The notes under the pieces: model-generated
The model's database searches: none
Seen by the model: only the letters and a program-made list of their open reading frames with translations
Told to the model about the DNA's origin: nothing
Translations under genes and position numbers: made by a program
Shown: positions 42,460 to 51,262 of the stretch, in pieces
Numbering within the stretch: the stretch's first letter is position 1
Layout: each line of letters begins with the position of its first letter
DNA from: Stenotrophomonas sp. Iso1
GTDB taxonomy: Bacteria > Pseudomonadota > Gammaproteobacteria > Xanthomonadales > Xanthomonadaceae
Reading direction: 5' to 3'
NCBI RefSeq assembly: GCF_027497995.1
Contig: NZ_JAODBT010000002.1
Span: 186,001-250,000 of the forward strand
DNA length: 64,000 nucleotides

Positions 42460-45357
42460 ATGGAACAGCTGAATCACCTGATGTCGCAGATTGCGGGTTT
42501 GAACAGCGCGCAGCGTTTGTACCGTCTGGAGAGCGAGTTCCTCGGTCACGGTGTCGTGGAACGCTGGTGGGGGCACGATGCGTTGAATGCGCATGTCCTG
42601 ACAGGGGTCGATGTGCTCTGCACGGATCAGGCGGTGGACCTGGAAGGCGCGTTGGGAATGCCTGCGACATTGCTGGCCCACATGGCCAATGGCGGCCAAT
42701 GGCAGCGTAGTGGTCTGGTTTCCGAAGCCCGCCGCCTGGGCAGCGATGGTGGCCTGGTGCGCTATCGCCTGTCGTTGGCCTCCTGGACCTGGTGGTTGCA
42801 ACATGCGCGCAACAGCCGAGTGTTCCAGGAAAAAAACGTTCGACAGATCGTCGATGAGGTATTGCAGGCACATGGCGACCTGGCCAGCTGGCAATGGGCA
42901 GATGGCTGTGATGCCTTGCTGGGCGGGCGCGTGCGCAGCTACTGCGTGCAGTACCGCGAAAGCGATCTGGCTTTTGTGCAACGCCTGCTGGCCGAGGAAG
43001 GCCTGGGCTGGCGGCTGCACGAGGATGCACAGGCACGCTGTGGCAATGGCATGGAGATATTCGCTGACAGCCTCGGTCTTCCCGAAGCAGCGGTCAGTGC
43101 GGACGGCGGCGTGCGTTTCCATCGCAGTGATGCCACCGAATCCAGTGACAGCCTTCAGCAGTTGGGCCGTCAACGCCAATTGAGCAGCACCCGTATCAGC
43201 CTGCTGAGCAATGACTACCGGCACGTGAGCAGCATCGCGCGGCAACTGCCAGTGGATGGCGGTGGATCGCAATCGCAGCGAGAGCAGTACGACGCGGTCG
43301 GCGCATACGCATTTGCCGATGGTACCGCCGCTGACCATTACGCCCGGTTGCAGGCGCAGGTACTTGAAGCGCACAGCCGCAGTTGGAGCGGGCAAGGCAG
43401 CGTGCGCGGGCTCCAGTCCGGCACTTGGTTGAGCGTGCAGCAGGCTCCGTTTGCTGCGCCACCGGAACTACTGCTGGTGGAGGTGGAACACGCAGGCATC
43501 AACAACCTGCCAACGGATCTGCGCAAGGCTGTGGATGAACTGCTGGGGATGGCGCCCATGCAAGTCGGCAACGCCGTCAGCTGGCTGCAGGCCGAGAAAG
43601 TGGGCTATGGCGGCGCATTCAGGGCGGCTGAGCGGAGCCTGCCGTGGCGACCGCAATTGCACGATGCCACCGGTGCGCGATTGAACCCGCGACCGCTCGC
43701 ACCGGGCTACCAGACCGCCTTGGTCGTGGCGGGTCACCAGAGCGGCGGCCAGGATGTGCATGCCGACAGCCTGGGCCGGATCCGCGTGCGTTTTCATTTT
43801 CAGGAGTCGCAGGGCGATACCACATGGTTGCGCGTGGCGCAGCGCTACGCCGGGCCGGGCGTGGGCAGCCAGTTCCTGCCGCGCGTGGGCCAGGAAGTAA
43901 TGGTGGGTTTCCTGGAAGGCGACATCGACCGTCCCATCGTGCTGGGTGCGTTGTACAACGGTCGTGGTGAAGCGGGCGTGCCACCCACGCCGGCCGGTAC
44001 CGAGGGCAGTACAGACCGCGCCGTATTCGCACAGGCCAAGGACCAGCGAAGCAGCGCGCAGGGCAACCTGAGTGGCGGTCACGCCCCGGCCTGGCATGCG
44101 GCCGGCGCAGGTGATGACGCCCATCGCCATGCAGGGGCGTTGTGGGGCATCCGTTCGCGCGAGTGGAAAGGCGGCCAGGGCAGCAATCATTTGTTGTTTG
44201 ATGACTCCGACCAGCAGTTGCGCGTGCAGCTGGCCAGCAGCCAACAAGCCTCGCAGCTGACGATGGGGCACCTGCGGCATCAGGCCGACAACTTCCTGGG
44301 CAGTTTGCGCGGCACTGGCTTCGAACTTCGCAGCGACGGCTGGGGAGCGGTGCGTGCGACCGCAGGCAGCTGGTTCAGTGCCTATGCGCATGACGCAGAG
44401 AATCCGGCAGGCGAAGCCGTGCAGCCGGCGGCGCTGATCAAGCAGGTGAACCTGCTCGGCGAACGCTTCAGCACGATGGCTCGCACCCATCTGACCAGCC
44501 CATTGGCATTGCAGGAAGGTGCACGCGGCAACGGCCGTTCCCGCATCGTGGCTGACAAGCCGCCACTGGCCGCAGTGCTGGACAGCATGAACACCACCGT
44601 GACCGGCGCCGAGTTTGCAGTCGCCTGTGATCAAGCCAGCCAGCGGCAGGCGCAGCCCGGTGACGGCCGCGTACCGCACAGTGGCGATCCGCTGCTGGGG
44701 CTGGCCGCACCGGCAGGGGTCGTGCTGGTGGCCGGGCAGGCGCTGCACTGGGCGGTCGGTGAAGGCCTGTTGCTGGCCAGCGGCACGGACAGCGACACCA
44801 CGGTGATGGGCGATGCACGGCTGCATGCGGCACAGGCCGTCGGCATGCTTGCGGCAGCCGCCGAAGGCGGCAGCAAGGACGGCAACGCGCTGAGCGTGGT
44901 GACCGGCACCGGCGAACTGGATATGCAGGCGCAAAGTGACAAGGTGCAGTTACAGGCCCGGCAGTCGCTGCGTGCGGCCAGTGCGCAGGGAGTGCTGGAG
45001 CTGGCCGCTGGCAAGACCGTGCATATCGCCACCACCGGCGGTGCCAGCGTGACGATTGAAGGCGGCAACATCATCTTCAACTGCCCTGGCACGATCACCG
45101 TGCATGCGAGCAAGAAGAGCTTTGTTGGGCCGACGTACCTGTCCACCGAAATGAACACCTGGCCGAATGCACGGTTTGACGACCTCTACGTGGTACGGCA
45201 CCGGGCCACAGGAGAGCCGATGGCCAACACGCGAGTGGAGATCACCCGCGGCGATGGAGGGCGCACGGAAGCGGTTACCGATGCGCAGGGACGCCTACCG
45301 CGACAGCGCGGGCAGGGTATCGATGAAGTGATCATCAAGATTCTGGGGAAGGCCTAG
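42460..45357 (+). CDS. vgrG: Type VI secretion VgrG spike protein with C-terminal transthyretin-like domain
   Basis: A 965-residue T6SS tip protein. It has a gp27-like base (about 1-320; YRLESEF, the WTWWLQHARNSRVFQEKNV segment, SYCVQYRESDLAFVQRLLAE), a gp5-like OB domain (about 420-530; GRIRVRFHFQ, PRVGQEVMVGFLEGDIDRPI), a DUF2345 beta-helix stalk (about 620-850), and a small C-terminal domain (about 900-965; YVVRHRATGEPMANTRVEIT, GRTEAVTDAQGRLP) like transthyretin/carboxypeptidase-regulatory domains. Such tails often dock an effector. The ATG at 42460 has GGGGA upstream. A lipase gene starts three bases after the stop. No T6SS core genes are in the window. Confidence 0.93.
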   Translation: MEQLNHLMSQIAGLNSAQRLYRLESEFLGHGVVERWWGHDALNAHVLTGVDVLCTDQAVDLEGALGMPATLLAHMANGGQWQRSGLVSEARRLGSDGGLVRYRLSLASWTWWLQHARNSRVFQEKNVRQIVDEVLQAHGDLASWQWADGCDALLGGRVRSYCVQYRESDLAFVQRLLAEEGLGWRLHEDAQARCGNGMEIFADSLGLPEAAVSADGGVRFHRSDATESSDSLQQLGRQRQLSSTRISLLSNDYRHVSSIARQLPVDGGGSQSQREQYDAVGAYAFADGTAADHYARLQAQVLEAHSRSWSGQGSVRGLQSGTWLSVQQAPFAAPPELLLVEVEHAGINNLPTDLRKAVDELLGMAPMQVGNAVSWLQAEKVGYGGAFRAAERSLPWRPQLHDATGARLNPRPLAPGYQTALVVAGHQSGGQDVHADSLGRIRVRFHFQESQGDTTWLRVAQRYAGPGVGSQFLPRVGQEVMVGFLEGDIDRPIVLGALYNGRGEAGVPPTPAGTEGSTDRAVFAQAKDQRSSAQGNLSGGHAPAWHAAGAGDDAHRHAGALWGIRSREWKGGQGSNHLLFDDSDQQLRVQLASSQQASQLTMGHLRHQADNFLGSLRGTGFELRSDGWGAVRATAGSWFSAYAHDAENPAGEAVQPAALIKQVNLLGERFSTMARTHLTSPLALQEGARGNGRSRIVADKPPLAAVLDSMNTTVTGAEFAVACDQASQRQAQPGDGRVPHSGDPLLGLAAPAGVVLVAGQALHWAVGEGLLLASGTDSDTTVMGDARLHAAQAVGMLAAAAEGGSKDGNALSVVTGTGELDMQAQSDKVQLQARQSLRAASAQGVLELAAGKTVHIATTGGASVTIEGGNIIFNCPGTITVHASKKSFVGPTYLSTEMNTWPNARFDDLYVVRHRATGEPMANTRVEITRGDGGRTEAVTDAQGRLPRQRGQGIDEVIIKILGKA

Positions 45358-45360
45358 TGC

Positions 45361-46983
45361 ATGGATGAAAAACAGGAAGTCATACTCCCCAGCGGAGATT
45401 GGGATGCGGATGGCCGGCCGGTTGCGCGCGCACGTCTGACCCAGCTGAAAGACCAACGCGACAAGGTCGTCGAGGCGGATACCGATGCAGTGATTCCGGT
45501 CGTGTTCCTGCCCGGCATCATGGGCACCAATCTGAAGTCGAAGATCACCGGCGATCCCGTGTGGCGGCCGCCGAATCTCGACGGCGTGGGGGCGATACTG
45601 GGCGCAGTGGGCCAGATGTTCGTCTTCCTTTTTCGTGGTGCCGCGACACGTCAGCGGTTGCTGAATCCACTGACCGCAGAGGTGGACGAAGGGGGCTCGA
45701 TCGATGCGGAAAACCTTCTTCCGGAGGCGCTGGCCCGTGAGCGTGGATGGGGCGCCTTGATGCGCTCAGCGTACAACCCGGTGATGGCCGAGATGCACCG
45801 CAAACTCAATGACCTCATGTCTGCAGGGCAGCTGCAGCCATGGTGGGCCGAGGAGGGCGCACGTGCTCCTGCGGAATACGGGGAGGTGGTGGGCGGCAAT
45901 GCAGCGTTGACGATGGAGCAATGCAGGCATGCGGCGCATTACCGGTTTGAGGTGTGGTCCGGTGGTTACAACTGGTTGCAGAGCAATCGCAACTCGGGCC
46001 AGGACATCGTCAAGCGTATTGATGAAGTGATTCTGCCGTACTACGCCAAGCGTGGGGTTCGTGCAGGGAAAGTGATATTGGTGACCCACTCGATGGGCGG
46101 CCTGGTATCACGAGCGGTTGCCCACCTGGAAAAGTACGGCAAGTTGCTGGGCGTATCCAACGGGGTGATGCCGGCTACGGGTGCGGCGGCGACTTACCAT
46201 CATTGCCGCGCCGGATATAGCGGTGTTTCCAGCATCATTCTTGGCCGCAATGCGGGTGAGGTGGTGGCGATCCTCGCAAGGGCACCGGGTGGTCTGGAAC
46301 TGTTGCCAGCGGCCGATTACAACGATGGACAGCCGTGGTTGCAGCTGGGTGATGGTGGGCCACGTATCCCTACCGGCGGTGATCCCTATGGCGAGATCTA
46401 CCTCAGCACACAGTGGTATGGGCTGGTTCCCGAAGGCAATACGGAATTACTTGACCCCACCGCACCGGAGCCAGCAGCAGCATCTGCACGCGAGGAGGAA
46501 GATGGTCCGACGCTTTCGGCGCGCACGCTTTTCCAGATCAACATCGAAGGCGTCGCCGCGTTTCATTCGGATATCGAGCGCAAGTACTACAAGCCGACCT
46601 TCGTGCATTACGGCGATGACGCCAAACAGCTGAGTTGGGGGGCGCTGGCCTGGAGTGGTGGCAGCATGACCGGCGTCGACTCCATGCAGCCCATATCTGA
46701 TAACCGCAACGGGAAGATCAAGCTGCGAGGCGCCACTGGCGTCGTGAAGCTGGAGATTGCCGATCCGGCCGACCCCGGGGACGGAACCGTACCGGCATGT
46801 TCAGGCGCTGCGCCCAAAGCTGACGTAGCGGGATGCTTCCGGCAGGGCAGCTTCGCCACGGGCCACTATGCGATCAAAGGCAAGAAGGGCTATGAACATC
46901 AAGGTAGCTACAACGATGAACGTCCGCGCTGGGCAACGCTGTATTCCGCGGTTCGGATGGCGCAAGCCGCGGACTGGGCATGA
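45361..46983 (+). CDS. T6SS lipase effector, LCAT/PGAP1-like alpha/beta hydrolase
   Basis: A 540-residue cytosolic-made protein without signal peptide, as expected for a VgrG cargo. The oxyanion part is VFLPGIMGTNLKS (about 50-62), the nucleophile Ser244 in VTHSMGGLV (a T-H-S-x-G elbow), Asp474 in PGDGTVP and His513 in YEHQGSYND, a complete triad in the LCAT/PGAP1-like order. Tle-type T6SS effectors of this fold attack membrane phospholipids. It follows vgrG by three bases and precedes a Tli4-like immunity gene, so the effector role is strong inference. The exact Tle class (perhaps Tle4) and PLA1/PLA2/PLD activity are not settled. Confidence 0.85.
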   Translation: MDEKQEVILPSGDWDADGRPVARARLTQLKDQRDKVVEADTDAVIPVVFLPGIMGTNLKSKITGDPVWRPPNLDGVGAILGAVGQMFVFLFRGAATRQRLLNPLTAEVDEGGSIDAENLLPEALARERGWGALMRSAYNPVMAEMHRKLNDLMSAGQLQPWWAEEGARAPAEYGEVVGGNAALTMEQCRHAAHYRFEVWSGGYNWLQSNRNSGQDIVKRIDEVILPYYAKRGVRAGKVILVTHSMGGLVSRAVAHLEKYGKLLGVSNGVMPATGAAATYHHCRAGYSGVSSIILGRNAGEVVAILARAPGGLELLPAADYNDGQPWLQLGDGGPRIPTGGDPYGEIYLSTQWYGLVPEGNTELLDPTAPEPAAASAREEEDGPTLSARTLFQINIEGVAAFHSDIERKYYKPTFVHYGDDAKQLSWGALAWSGGSMTGVDSMQPISDNRNGKIKLRGATGVVKLEIADPADPGDGTVPACSGAAPKADVAGCFRQGSFATGHYAIKGKKGYEHQGSYNDERPRWATLYSAVRMAQAADWA

Positions 46984-47002
46984 GCTGCGACGGGCTTTGT
47001 CC

Positions 47003-47986
47003 GTGAGCTGGGCTGCATTGCGGGCCTTGGCAGTGGTTGCGGTGGTGGTGCTTGCTTCGGGCGGCGTGGCAGGCGCAGCCCCGATACAACGGGATACTCA
47101 GATGAAGACAGTGTGTGTAGGTCGATTTTTGATTGATGTTCCTTCCGGCACCAGAATCAGCCCTGGCTATGTGTATGCCAAGAAGAACATCCAGACCACG
47201 GCCGGCGTATCCGTCGAGGATTTCCGTCAGCGGATCAACGCGCGTGGCGCCGCGTTGAGTGCGAAGCGGCATCGAATGGGGGGCGCGATGTCGGTGAGCG
47301 AGACACGCATCGATGACGATGCCGTTCTGCTCACCTCATGGGTTGCCGACAGCAGCCGGGCGGGCCATCGACAGGAGCTGTATGTATTGGATCGCGCGCA
47401 TGGCGTGCAGTACCTGGTGAGCGGCGACACCGACGCCGCAAAGCTGCCAGCGGCGATCGAGAACTACCGGGCGCTGCGCCCGCGCATCAGTTATCGGCGC
47501 CCTGAATCCATTCCTGCCACCGCAGGGTTCTGCATTGATTCGGGTTTCATCGCGGGTAATCGCATCAACAGCGAGGAAATGACAATTGGCTTGCGCCCAC
47601 GAGAGTATCCGGGCGTACGTATGACGTTAATGTCTTATGTGACCGGTAAGCCGGATCGACCGCTGTTGCAACGCAGCGCCGACCTGCCACCGGAATATGC
47701 GGCAGCCCAGGCCAGGATGCGCAACCTGCGACGTGGTGAGCGCAATGTCGGGCCTATCGCTGGCCAGGAAATCCTCGCGCATGCAGAGAGCGACGGCAGC
47801 CGGATGTATGCGTTTCTTTGGGAGTCGCAAGGGCGTGCCGAATCGCTGCAGTTTCCGTTCCTGTCGCTGCAGTTGTTGACGGAGGAAACGGAGGCCGGTG
47901 CAACTGCGTTTCGTGATGATGCCCAGGCCTTGGACGTATGGGACCGCGTGCTCGGTAGTCTGCGTTTGCGGCCTGGCGCAATCTGA
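47003..47986 (+). CDS. Tli4-like periplasmic T6SS immunity protein
   Basis: A 327-residue protein with a signal sequence (about residues 1-26; SWAALRALAVVAVVVLAS then GGVAGA), so periplasmic. The mature part has duplicated strand-rich blocks: MKTVCVGRFLIDVPSGTRIS in the first half and the related TAGFCIDSGFIAGNRINSEE in the second, the pattern of Tli4-family immunity proteins. It lies after the lipase gene, with its start near the lipase stop at 46983. The GTG at 47003 is the best start; a TTG at 46997 is possible. A periplasmic location fits a lipase that would act from the periplasm. Confidence 0.82.
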   Translation: MSWAALRALAVVAVVVLASGGVAGAAPIQRDTQMKTVCVGRFLIDVPSGTRISPGYVYAKKNIQTTAGVSVEDFRQRINARGAALSAKRHRMGGAMSVSETRIDDDAVLLTSWVADSSRAGHRQELYVLDRAHGVQYLVSGDTDAAKLPAAIENYRALRPRISYRRPESIPATAGFCIDSGFIAGNRINSEEMTIGLRPREYPGVRMTLMSYVTGKPDRPLLQRSADLPPEYAAAQARMRNLRRGERNVGPIAGQEILAHAESDGSRMYAFLWESQGRAESLQFPFLSLQLLTEETEAGATAFRDDAQALDVWDRVLGSLRLRPGAI

Positions 47987-48223
47987 CGCGTGACGTTGGC
48001 ACCGCGACGGGTGTGCCCGCGCGGTAGTGCCCTGCGGTAACCCGGCAACGGGAGGCAGTGAGATCACTACCTCAACGTCGGGGACCACGACGAGCGTGCG
48101 AGCGGATCAAGGTAAGGGGTGCATGTAGTAATTGCCCGCTTCCGTCACAGTGCACTGTTCATCGTGACGCGCCACCTTCCGCTGCCATAACCCAAGGCCC
48201 GCGCAGCCACGCACTCGTCTAAA

Positions 48224-48802
48224 TCATTCGCCGATCCAGCCTTCCAGCAGGTCGGCGAAGTCGTCGGCGTGTTCTTCTTCCTGCGCCAGGATCAGCTCAA
48301 GAATACGTTTGGTGGTGGTGTCTTTGTCGCCGATGAAATTGATCATCTCGCGGTAGCTGTCGATGGCAATGCGTTCGGCGATGAGGTTTTCACGCACCAT
48401 GTCGCGCAGATTTCCGCCTTCTTTGTACTCAGCATGCGAGCGGGCGGTGAGGGTGTCTGGATCAAGGTCGGGCTCGCCGCCCAGTTGCACGATGCGTTCT
48501 GCCAGCAGGCCGGCATGTGCCTGCTCCTGTTGCGCGTGCTCCAGGAACTCGGCCTTCACCGAATCGGCGAGCATGCCCTTGGCCATGTAGTAGTGCCGGT
48601 AGTAGCGCAGCACGCACACCCATTCGGTGGCCAGCGCATCATTGAGCAGCTTGATCACCGCTTTGCGATCAGCACTGTAGGTGGGCGTCACCGCGCCATC
48701 TTCAATGCCTTTGCGTGCATTGGCACGCAGGGTTTTGCGATCACTGATACCTGCAGGTTGCGCGGTTGAAGGCGTTTTCCTGGTGGCGGGCTGCTTGCTC
48801 AT
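48224..48802 (-). CDS. Bacterioferritin-like four-helix protein
   Basis: A 192-residue ferritin-like protein. Diiron-type motifs are present: Glu in LATEWVCVLRYYRHYYMAKG, ExxH in LEHAQQEQAHAGLLAERI, and ExxH near the end in ILAQEEEHADDFADLL, with Glu in RENLIAERIAIDSYREMI. A basic, Ser/Thr-rich N-terminal extension (about 1-30) could touch DNA, as in some Dps-like proteins. It likely stores iron or detoxifies peroxide. It lies 27 bases downstream of a peroxiredoxin gene, which supports an oxidative-stress role. Confidence 0.88.
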   Translation of the reverse strand: MSKQPATRKTPSTAQPAGISDRKTLRANARKGIEDGAVTPTYSADRKAVIKLLNDALATEWVCVLRYYRHYYMAKGMLADSVKAEFLEHAQQEQAHAGLLAERIVQLGGEPDLDPDTLTARSHAEYKEGGNLRDMVRENLIAERIAIDSYREMINFIGDKDTTTKRILELILAQEEEHADDFADLLEGWIGE

Positions 48803-48829
48803 GGCTGGCCATTCCTTTTGTTGGGGAAA

Positions 48830-49312
48830 TTATCCGGGCAGGTGCTCCAGCACGTACTCGGCGGAGGAAACTTCAAATTGGCCGGGCTCTTCGATGTAGC
48901 AGGCGCGCACGATGCCGTCTTCCACATACAACGCAAAGCGGCGCGAACGCGTGCCCATGCCGGAACTGCTGGCGTCCATTTCAAGCCCCAATGCACGGGT
49001 GAATTCACCATTGCCGTCGGACAGCATCTGCAGGCCATCCGGCACGGATTGGGACTTTGCCCATGCCTGCATCACAAACGGATCGTTGACCGCCATGCAG
49101 AACACCTCGATGCCCTTGCTGCGGAAATCGTTGAAGTGCTCGACATAACCGGGCAGGTGACGCGCAGAGCAGGTCGGGGTGAACGCGCCGGGTACGGCGA
49201 ACAACACGGCCTTGCGCCCGTCAAACAAGGTGTAGGTGTCAATCGTTTCCAGCCCCTCGCGCAGACGCTTGAGAGGCACTTCCGGAACACGATCGCCAAC
49301 TTGAATGGACAT
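48830..49312 (-). CDS. Prx5-type peroxiredoxin
   Basis: A 160-residue peroxiredoxin. The active site PGAFTPTCS has the peroxidatic Cys48; further Cys occur at about 72 (VFCMAV) and near 137 (RACYIE). The pattern KAVLFAVPGAFTPTCSARHL marks the Prx5/AhpE-like (type II) group. It reduces hydrogen and organic peroxides with thioredoxin or glutaredoxin. It is probably cotranscribed with the ferritin-like gene downstream on the minus strand. Confidence 0.95.
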   Translation of the reverse strand: MSIQVGDRVPEVPLKRLREGLETIDTYTLFDGRKAVLFAVPGAFTPTCSARHLPGYVEHFNDFRSKGIEVFCMAVNDPFVMQAWAKSQSVPDGLQMLSDGNGEFTRALGLEMDASSSGMGTRSRRFALYVEDGIVRACYIEEPGQFEVSSAEYVLEHLPG

Positions 49313-49370
49313 TGCGAACTCCTAATCTGAATTGAAGTTTAGTGATGGGGTGGAAGCGCAGCGTCAACGG

Positions 49371-49397
49371 CTTGAAAAGGCCGCCTTCACACAATAC
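49371..49397 (+). promoter_or_regulatory. Candidate heat-shock (sigma32) promoter of hsp20
   Basis: CTTGAAA (49371-49377), identical to the sigma32 -35 consensus, is followed after 12 bases by CACAATAC, a partial match to CCCCATNT. It lies about 65 bases upstream of the hsp20 start. Confidence 0.4.
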
Positions 49398-49460
49398 GTG
49401 GTGGGCATGGAACGGCAGCACCGTTGTGGTGTGCCGGCCGCTACTTAGCAGGAGGACATG

Positions 49461-49892
49461 ATGAGCATCGTACGTTACCGGCAGTGGCCGACGCAGTCCG
49501 AAATCCGCCACTTGCTTGCGCCGTTGCTGGAGACGCCCGCCGCTGCGCGTGAGGGTTGGGTGCCAGCCGTGGATATCCGTGAAGAACCCTCGCAGTTCGT
49601 GCTGTTGGCCGACCTTCCCGGTGTGGAGCCGTCCAGCATCGAGGTTCAGATGGACAAGGGCGTGCTGTCCATCAAGGCTGAGCGCGCAGCAGCTGCGGTC
49701 ACCGAAGGTGCGCTGTTTTCGCGCAGTGAACGGGGCCATGGTGCTTTCAATCGCCGCTTCACGCTGCCCGATACCGCCGATGCGGAGGGCATTGTCGCGC
49801 GCAGCCACAACGGCGTGCTGGAAATCCGCATTCCCAAGCGCAGCGAGGCCGAGCCCCGGCGTATCCAGGTGGAACCGGCGACCGCTGCCTGA
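49461..49892 (+). CDS. Small heat-shock protein, Hsp20/alpha-crystallin family
   Basis: A 143-residue holdase. The alpha-crystallin domain spans about residues 35-130 (PAVDIREEPSQFVLLADLPG, VEPSSIEVQMDKGVLSIKAE, RRFTLPDTADAEGIVARSHN, GVLEIRIPK), ending with the I-x-I/V-like EIRIPK. It binds unfolding proteins in the cytosol. AGGAGG precedes two adjacent ATG codons (49458, 49461); the second has better spacing. A sigma32-like promoter is upstream and a DnaJ-like co-chaperone gene follows at 50021, fitting a stress group. Confidence 0.95.
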   Translation: MSIVRYRQWPTQSEIRHLLAPLLETPAAAREGWVPAVDIREEPSQFVLLADLPGVEPSSIEVQMDKGVLSIKAERAAAAVTEGALFSRSERGHGAFNRRFTLPDTADAEGIVARSHNGVLEIRIPKRSEAEPRRIQVEPATAA

Positions 49893-49935
49893 GCGGTGTG
49901 AGCATCTTTCCACCAGCATGACTGCCGTGGCCCGT

Positions 49936-49941
49936 TAGAAT
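49936..49941 (+). promoter_or_regulatory. -10 element TAGAAT upstream of cbpA
   Basis: TAGAAT lies about 80 bases upstream of the cbpA ATG at 50021. No clear -35 is seen at the usual spacing. Confidence 0.3.
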
Positions 49942-50020
49942 GGCGCCACGGCGGTTGCCGGTTGCATGACGGCCCGTTGCCGAAAGGCGGCGGGCCTGAC
50001 TTTTTTGCAGAGGTGTAAGG

Positions 50021-50926
50021 ATGGAATTCAAGGATTACTACGCAACGCTGGGCGTGGAGCCCACCGCCGGCGATGCGGAGATCAAGACCGCTTACCGGCG
50101 GTTGGCACGCAAGTACCACCCGGATGTCAGTAAGGAAGCCGGCGCCGAAGACAAGTTCAAAGCCGTCAACGAGGCGTATGAAGCGCTGCGCGACCCGGCC
50201 AAACGCAAGGCGTATGACCAGCTGCGCGCGCAGGGTTATCGGCCAGGCGAAGAGTTCCAGGCACCGCCGGATTTCGGGGGAGGCCAGGGCTTTGATTTCG
50301 AGGAAGTGTTCGGCGGCGGGGGAGCCGGCGGCGGCTTCAGTGATTTCTTTGAAAGCCTGTTCGCCCGTCAGCGTGGCGGCGGCGGTGGTGGTGCGCGTGG
50401 TCGCAGCGGTTTCGGCGGAAGCGCAGGCCCGCAACCGATGCGCGACACACGCGCCAAGCTCTCGGTGCCGCTGGAGGCTGCTTACAACGGCGAGACGCTG
50501 CGCATTACCGTCGATGGCCGTCAGTTGGATGTACGCGTGCCCAAGGGCATTCGTCCGGGGCAGGTGATCCGTCTGACCGGGCAGGGCGGCGGCGGTGGCA
50601 ACCTGATGCTGGAAGTGGAATACGCCGCGCACCCGCAGTTCGAGGTGGATGGTCGCAACATTCTGTACACGCTGCAGGTCACGCCGTGGCAGGCCGCGTT
50701 GGGTACCAGCATCAGCGTGCCTACGCTCGGCGGCCCGGTTGAACTGAAGGTGCCGGCCGATTCGGACAGTGGCCGCAAGCTGCGCCTGCGTGGCCGTGGC
50801 TTGCCGGGCAAGCCGGCCGACGGTGACCAGATTGTCGAGCTGGAAGTCGTCGCGCCGGTGCCGGAGAACGAGGCCCAGCACGCGGCCTACCGTGAGCTGG
50901 CAAAAGCGTTTGGCGACAGCGTTTGA
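50021..50926 (+). CDS. cbpA: DnaJ-family co-chaperone, curved DNA-binding protein CbpA-like
   Basis: A 301-residue protein. The J domain is at residues 1-70 with the HPD motif at 33-35 (ARKYHPDVSK), followed by a Gly/Phe-rich linker (about 80-130; FGGGQGFDFEEVFGGGG) and two beta-sandwich C-terminal domains (about 145-290; RAKLSVPLEAAYNGETLRI, FEVDGRNILYTLQVTPWQAA, GGPVELKVPADSDSGRKLRL). No zinc fingers are present, as in CbpA rather than DnaJ. It stimulates DnaK ATPase activity; E. coli CbpA also binds curved DNA. Confidence 0.95.
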   Translation: MEFKDYYATLGVEPTAGDAEIKTAYRRLARKYHPDVSKEAGAEDKFKAVNEAYEALRDPAKRKAYDQLRAQGYRPGEEFQAPPDFGGGQGFDFEEVFGGGGAGGGFSDFFESLFARQRGGGGGGARGRSGFGGSAGPQPMRDTRAKLSVPLEAAYNGETLRITVDGRQLDVRVPKGIRPGQVIRLTGQGGGGGNLMLEVEYAAHPQFEVDGRNILYTLQVTPWQAALGTSISVPTLGGPVELKVPADSDSGRKLRLRGRGLPGKPADGDQIVELEVVAPVPENEAQHAAYRELAKAFGDSV

Positions 50927-51012
50927 GTGTGAGTTTTTCGCGGTGTGGGCGAAAGCGCGCGACGTGAATGTTCGGAAGCAACGGGCGTAGCACTTCCCGT
51001 TGCAGCGGAACT

Positions 51013-51062
51013 CTCCCTTCTCCCGTTTGCGGGAGAAGGGGCCCGAAAGGGCAGACGAGGGG
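51013..51062 (-). repeat. Dispersed repeat family A, copy 4
   Basis: On the minus strand: CCCTCGTCTGCCCTTTCGGG, then CCCCTTCTCCCGCAAACGGG and AGAAGGGA. It is the same block order as at 13448 and 22022, with a CTTCTCCCG/CGGGAGAAG hairpin. Confidence 0.75.
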
Positions 51063-51114
51063 TTTTTGGTTTCCTGATGGTTTTGAAGCGATCAGCGTCT
51101 GTTCCAGCAACGCC

Positions 51115-51239
51115 GCATCGGCTTCGCCATCCCCTCAACGCTGCCCGCGCCTCGGCCTTGCGCCAGCGCAATGGCGTTCCATGGCAGCGAGCCGGTGGTT
51201 CGCAAACGGCCCCTCTTGTCCCGCTTGCGGGGGAGGGGC
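51115..51239 (-). repeat. Dispersed repeat family B, copy 2
   Basis: On the minus strand, a CCCCTCCCCCGC/GCGGG-GAGGGG hairpin, then GTTTGCGAACCACCGGCTCG, then ATTGCGCTGGCGCAAGG and GC-rich sequence. This repeats, in the same order, the copy at 13523-13650. Confidence 0.65.
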
Positions 51240-51262
51240 TTCACGGCCCGCAGCCTTCAGGC

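Larger units (their letters stand above)
50927..51262. other. Intergenic stretch with both dispersed repeat families
   Basis: 336 bases between cbpA and the phosphodiesterase gene. Minus-strand copies of family A (51013-51062) and family B (51115-51239) fill most of it. No gene is supported. Confidence 0.6.

Noticed and set aside
43468..44934. 488-codon minus-strand frame opposite vgrG
   Set aside because: An antisense shadow of vgrG with His/Arg/Gln-rich composition; the plus strand has clear VgrG domains.
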